From the NCBI GenBank assembly GCA_040954595.2, contig CM082581.2, positions 7,192,001 to 7,256,000 on the forward strand: a DNA stretch of 64,000 nt. The letters are read 5' to 3'. The notes beneath the pieces are model-generated. The model saw only the letters and a program-made list of their open reading frames with translations. It was not told the origin of the DNA and made no database searches. The position numbers and the translations under genes are program-made. Positions 60,801 through 64,000 of this stretch are shown here, one piece after another; position 1 is the stretch's first letter; every line of letters starts with the position of its first letter. This DNA comes from Balanoglossus misakiensis (taxonomy: Eukaryota; Hemichordata).

Positions 60801-62340
60801 TTTTGCTTCGCAGGATATAACTCTGTTCCCGTCACAAAATACAGCCATCTCCTCTCCGACTAATATTATTGTATAATGTAATATTGTTCTTTTTAAAACT
60901 TAGTATTAAAGAAGACATATGATCTCCATTGACATTGACAATAAGACTTACTCGTGAGAATTCTGAGACATTAACTCGTAAAAAAATTAAGAGATTGAGA
61001 GAGTGGCCCTCAACGCACATAAGCGTCATCCAAGACCATACCTAAAGTGACAGAGAATTGGCTTGCCAAACTGATTATCATATGCCAATCAAGTCGAATT
61101 TCAATGCTTGCTAATACTTTAAAGTAACACTAAACCACTCTCAGTTTCTGTATCATGAAATTTACGCTAAGGCTAAAAGTCCATTGCTGGTGTGACTTGT
61201 ACAAACCTGTCGACAAGGGCCTTTTCAAGTCCTCTTTTTCCTGGCTGTTTGGACAGGACCACAAAACTTCATGATGACGACTCTTCGTTTTGACCCTCGT
61301 CGCGGAAACAATAAGCGCCATGTCTTCGGATTATCAGAGTGGCGAAGAAAGACGGCATTAAAAAGTCGTTCGGTCTGTGTTTTCGCGGTATATACCGCTG
61401 TTACCGTTGGCAACAGGGGCGCGGGGGGAGATGGACGAGTGAGCGCGGACAGGGGACTTGAGCTCTGAGTCGGTTCGTTCCCATCATCGCTTGGCTGGGG
61501 GTGGGTGAGTCATCCCCGACTTGACGGCGACTCTTCCAGCTTAACCCGGGATGGCTCTCTGTCTCTCGGATGCAGACCGAAGCGGAAGGCGTTAACCGCG
61601 CTTGGTATATAGCGTGACGTCAGGCCGTCAGATATTGCATTTCACTAAAATCAAAACACCACCTTTGTGGATACTCTGAGTCTGATCATCGACGGTTGTG
61701 TCCGCGCGGGTCCCCGGGTATAATCCCCACAATTGCGTATTCATCCCGACGCTGCTTACCAGCGCGCCGTGAGAATGCGCCCCTTGTGACTGGATCGCTT
61801 TCAAAACCAATGACCCTGTGCGAAGTTGTCTTGACCATTGCAAACCAACACTAATCTGCACTGCTTTCCGCGGCGGTGAAAAAAAATCCCTCACAGAAGT
61901 GTGTCTGCAGATTGATTCTCTCAGTATAGGGCCCATGCATACACTCGGGTCAATACCAGACTCATGGCACCATACCTGCTTAGTAACAACTCCAGCGACG
62001 TAGCAACTCTGTTTAAAGTTTGATTTTGACTCAGACATTTGTACACACTTCAAACGTTTAGCCAATCATAAAAATATAACCCAATTAAGGAGTATGAAGG
62101 TGCGCTATCGTGTTGTCAACAGGGTTCTGTACATAATGACAAAGACGAGTGACCAATATCACCACATGGACAGGGTTTTCTATTGTAAACCACGCGTTTT
62201 ATCAATTCATTTATTTATTTATAATAATTAAATAAATAAAAAAATATTACCATCTCACAACAAATATAAAAACATGAGAATGACATTGTATTAACATAAA
62301 GACGGTTGATTATCGACTGTCTGACCACCGCCGTGTCTAG
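57881..62340. other. Region without a supported gene
   Basis: A 188-codon + strand frame (58025-58591) ends near the donor TTTCG|gtaagt, and a 161-codon frame begins at 58917 in good context. Both translate into Cys/His/Ser-rich sequence with no recognisable domain and are not called. TGACGTCA occurs at 57921 and 61615, and a palindromic TATA (gcggtatataccgc) at about 61386. The patch 61400-61630 is CpG-rich and could be a promoter. Confidence 0.35.
62210..62240. repeat. AT-rich inverted repeat
   Basis: Twelve-base arms of TTTA units (62210-62221 and 62229-62240) around a 7-base loop. Confidence 0.7.
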
Positions 62341-62599
62341 CTCAAAACAATTAAACTGTTATTACAATTTGTATCGCGATCGTATCTTACACCTGTCGCA
62401 ATACAGAAATGGACAATACCATGGGCGTCGTAAAGGTCGACCTACAGAGGTCAAGTATAACCGCAGGTGCTATTTATTACCAGATCATCGTCATCATAAT
62501 TTAGGAAAAAATGTTGAGTTCCGCCTAAACAAAAATGTTTGGCCAATTATGGAACCAAGGTGGAAGCTCGGTGATTTGAGATTAGAGATCCGTGCATGA
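62341..62599 (+). CDS. Candidate terminal exon, weakly FGF-like
   Basis: The acceptor gaccaccgccgtgtctag opens 85 whole codons (phase 2 in) to TGA at 62597. The frame reads L-N-C-Y-Y-N-L-Y, then L-S-Q-Y-R-N-G-Q-Y-H-G-R-R-K-G-R-P, then C-Y-L-L-P. Fibroblast growth factors end their core with the order N-Y-N-x-Y, W-Y-V-x-L-x-x-x-G, x-G-x-K and F-L-P, so spacing and some residues are reminiscent. The Trp-Tyr pair is missing and the last loop is about 3 residues longer than in FGF1/2. The FGF Cys-x-Phe-x-Glu exon was not found upstream. AATAAA 125 bases after the stop supports a gene end. The family call is tentative. Confidence 0.33.
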
Positions 62600-62723
62600 G
62601 CATGCACTCACGCGGTAGGGACCCGGCTCACGCTCTCCTCGTCCTCTTGCCATAAACTGTGAAACTCGCCAGAAACTATTTGGTAAATCGACTTCCAACT
62701 TCGGAGACGCAAATTGACGTAGA

Positions 62724-62729
62724 AATAAA
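62724..62729 (+). terminator. Candidate poly(A) signal for the 62341 exon
   Basis: AATAAA (in agaaataaaaaaac) 125 bases past the TGA. T-rich sequence (caattttgaatc) follows. Confidence 0.35.
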
Positions 62730-64000
62730 AAAACAATTTTGAATCATTTAATGAAAAAAACGACTTTTCGGAGACTGGGAAGGCAATTAAAATTGCCTGA
62801 ACGCCGCCCCGGAGACTTCTAATGGCGTGGGAGGGTCATCCTCCATTCTGGCGACAAGTGCTATCGTCATGCCCCGTGAAAATAATCAACTAAAACGACC
62901 GATTACATATTTGCTCAAAAGTTCAGTAGATATCGGTTTGGAATTCCAATCGCGGCTAGTCATACGGCCCCTGGCTTGTGGCGGCGGATTTTGGCCAAAA
63001 TCTAGATCTGCTCAGTGACTCGAACCGTGAATCGCGGGTCATGAAAACTTGGACACGAACGGGAACAATAACAAAACAAAGTAACCATAGAAACGTAAAC
63101 AAATATTTAAGTGAGTAATTGTTTGGAAGTGCGATGTAAAACTGCGCAGTTGTTGAGTCATTTGGAGCCATGTTGCGTACAATTCTCGTTTTACGGACGC
63201 ATTGGTGAAACTAGTAATGTACAACTTGTACGCGTAATTTTGGGTTTCGAGACGTGTGTAATTCGAGTCAGTCGGCCATTACCACATCAATATATGCCCA
63301 TTACGTCATGTAGCATTTTTTAAATTCACATTTTATTATTAAAGAAGTTTGGACGCTGTGTGGCGCTCCATCGTATTAAGCAAATCGCCGGAGCTATACT
63401 CACCAATATGTAGTTTAATTGATTTTTGTTCGGAAATTTGCGATTCCTGATCATGGTCTGACGGTGAATGTAACTGTAAAAATCCTACGCGCTCATATTT
63501 CTTGCCGCATACGCCGAGCATCGTCGCAGCGTGCGTACTTCTCCTGCACAAATCATATCATCAATAGTATCACCGATCAATCCTTTCAACTCATATATCT
63601 TTTATCATTATTTCCCTTTCATGAGAGCATACGCTCACGTGATCTATCACACATGACGAACTTAGTACACTTGAAGGCGCAAGACCCCCCCCCCCCCTCA
63701 GCAGTCAAAATGTAAAAGTACACTATACGGACATATGAAAATGGCGTCACGTATCACCATCATTTCAGTGAACTTGCCAACGCATGATCTCATAAAATGC
63801 TCTTTAAAATCCATCCTATTAGAAATCTAATGACCTATTTATGAACTATAGGAGATCGTCACTTTGTTGCCAGGGCAACCGTAACCACCCTAACCGGGGA
63901 AGCGGTTTTATGTATACGGGCGGCAGATTCGTACACGGACTGTACCGTGTCGTAGATTTTTTTTTACAAAGGAACAAGAGATCCCTCGTGCATGTTCGCA
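62730..64000. other. No supported gene to the window end
   Basis: Short frames only. Contains the poly-C run at 63685-63697. Confidence 0.45.
63685..63697 (+). repeat. Poly-C run (13)
   Basis: Thirteen C after gcgcaaga. Confidence 0.9.

Overview
The window looks like nuclear DNA from an animal, most likely a marine invertebrate. Coding sequence is sparse and split by introns. Splice signals, TATA boxes and AATAAA signals are of metazoan type. CpG is not depleted, the tetranucleotide ATGT array is long, and the palindrome TACATGTA is strongly over-used. The phylum cannot be fixed from this sequence. No bacterial operon, rRNA, tRNA, CRISPR array or intact transposase was seen.

Two genes are well supported, and they converge tail to tail. 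Gene A (+ strand) has a large terminal exon at 19282-20579. A good candidate first exon lies at 10511-10589, just behind a TATA box and in matching splice phase, which implies an intron of about 8.7 kb. Gene B (- strand) has a large terminal exon at 24849-26137 with a consensus acceptor; a possible first exon is at 32150-32249. Both terminal exons are about 1.29 kb, both are entered through a phase-1 intron, and both encode mostly disordered proteins with acidic C-termini that I cannot assign to a named family. Candidate poly(A) signals leave roughly 1 kb between the two 3' ends.

The rest is mainly intron or intergenic DNA with candidate exons of lower confidence. From 42.0 to 48.9 kb on the + strand there are several exon-like blocks. 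Five of them (45904-48885) join in consistent phase, and the last carries a homeodomain recognition-helix-like motif (WFANRRK) followed by AATAAA. A terminal exon candidate at 57735-57880 has a strong acceptor. A terminal exon candidate at 62341-62599 shows weak fibroblast-growth-factor-like spacing and has AATAAA downstream. Promoter-like blocks with CCAAT and TATA lie at 51.5 kb and at 54.3-54.5 kb; the second leads into a spliced, ATG-free leader.

Repeats include an 803-bp non-autonomous DNA transposon with TTAA ends and ~146-bp inverted repeats (36673-37475), a 147-bp perfect ATGT array, several trinucleotide arrays, ten poly-G/poly-C runs of 11-14 bases, and a 20-bp perfect palindrome. 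How the genes work together cannot be inferred. All exon joins here are read by eye and need transcript support.
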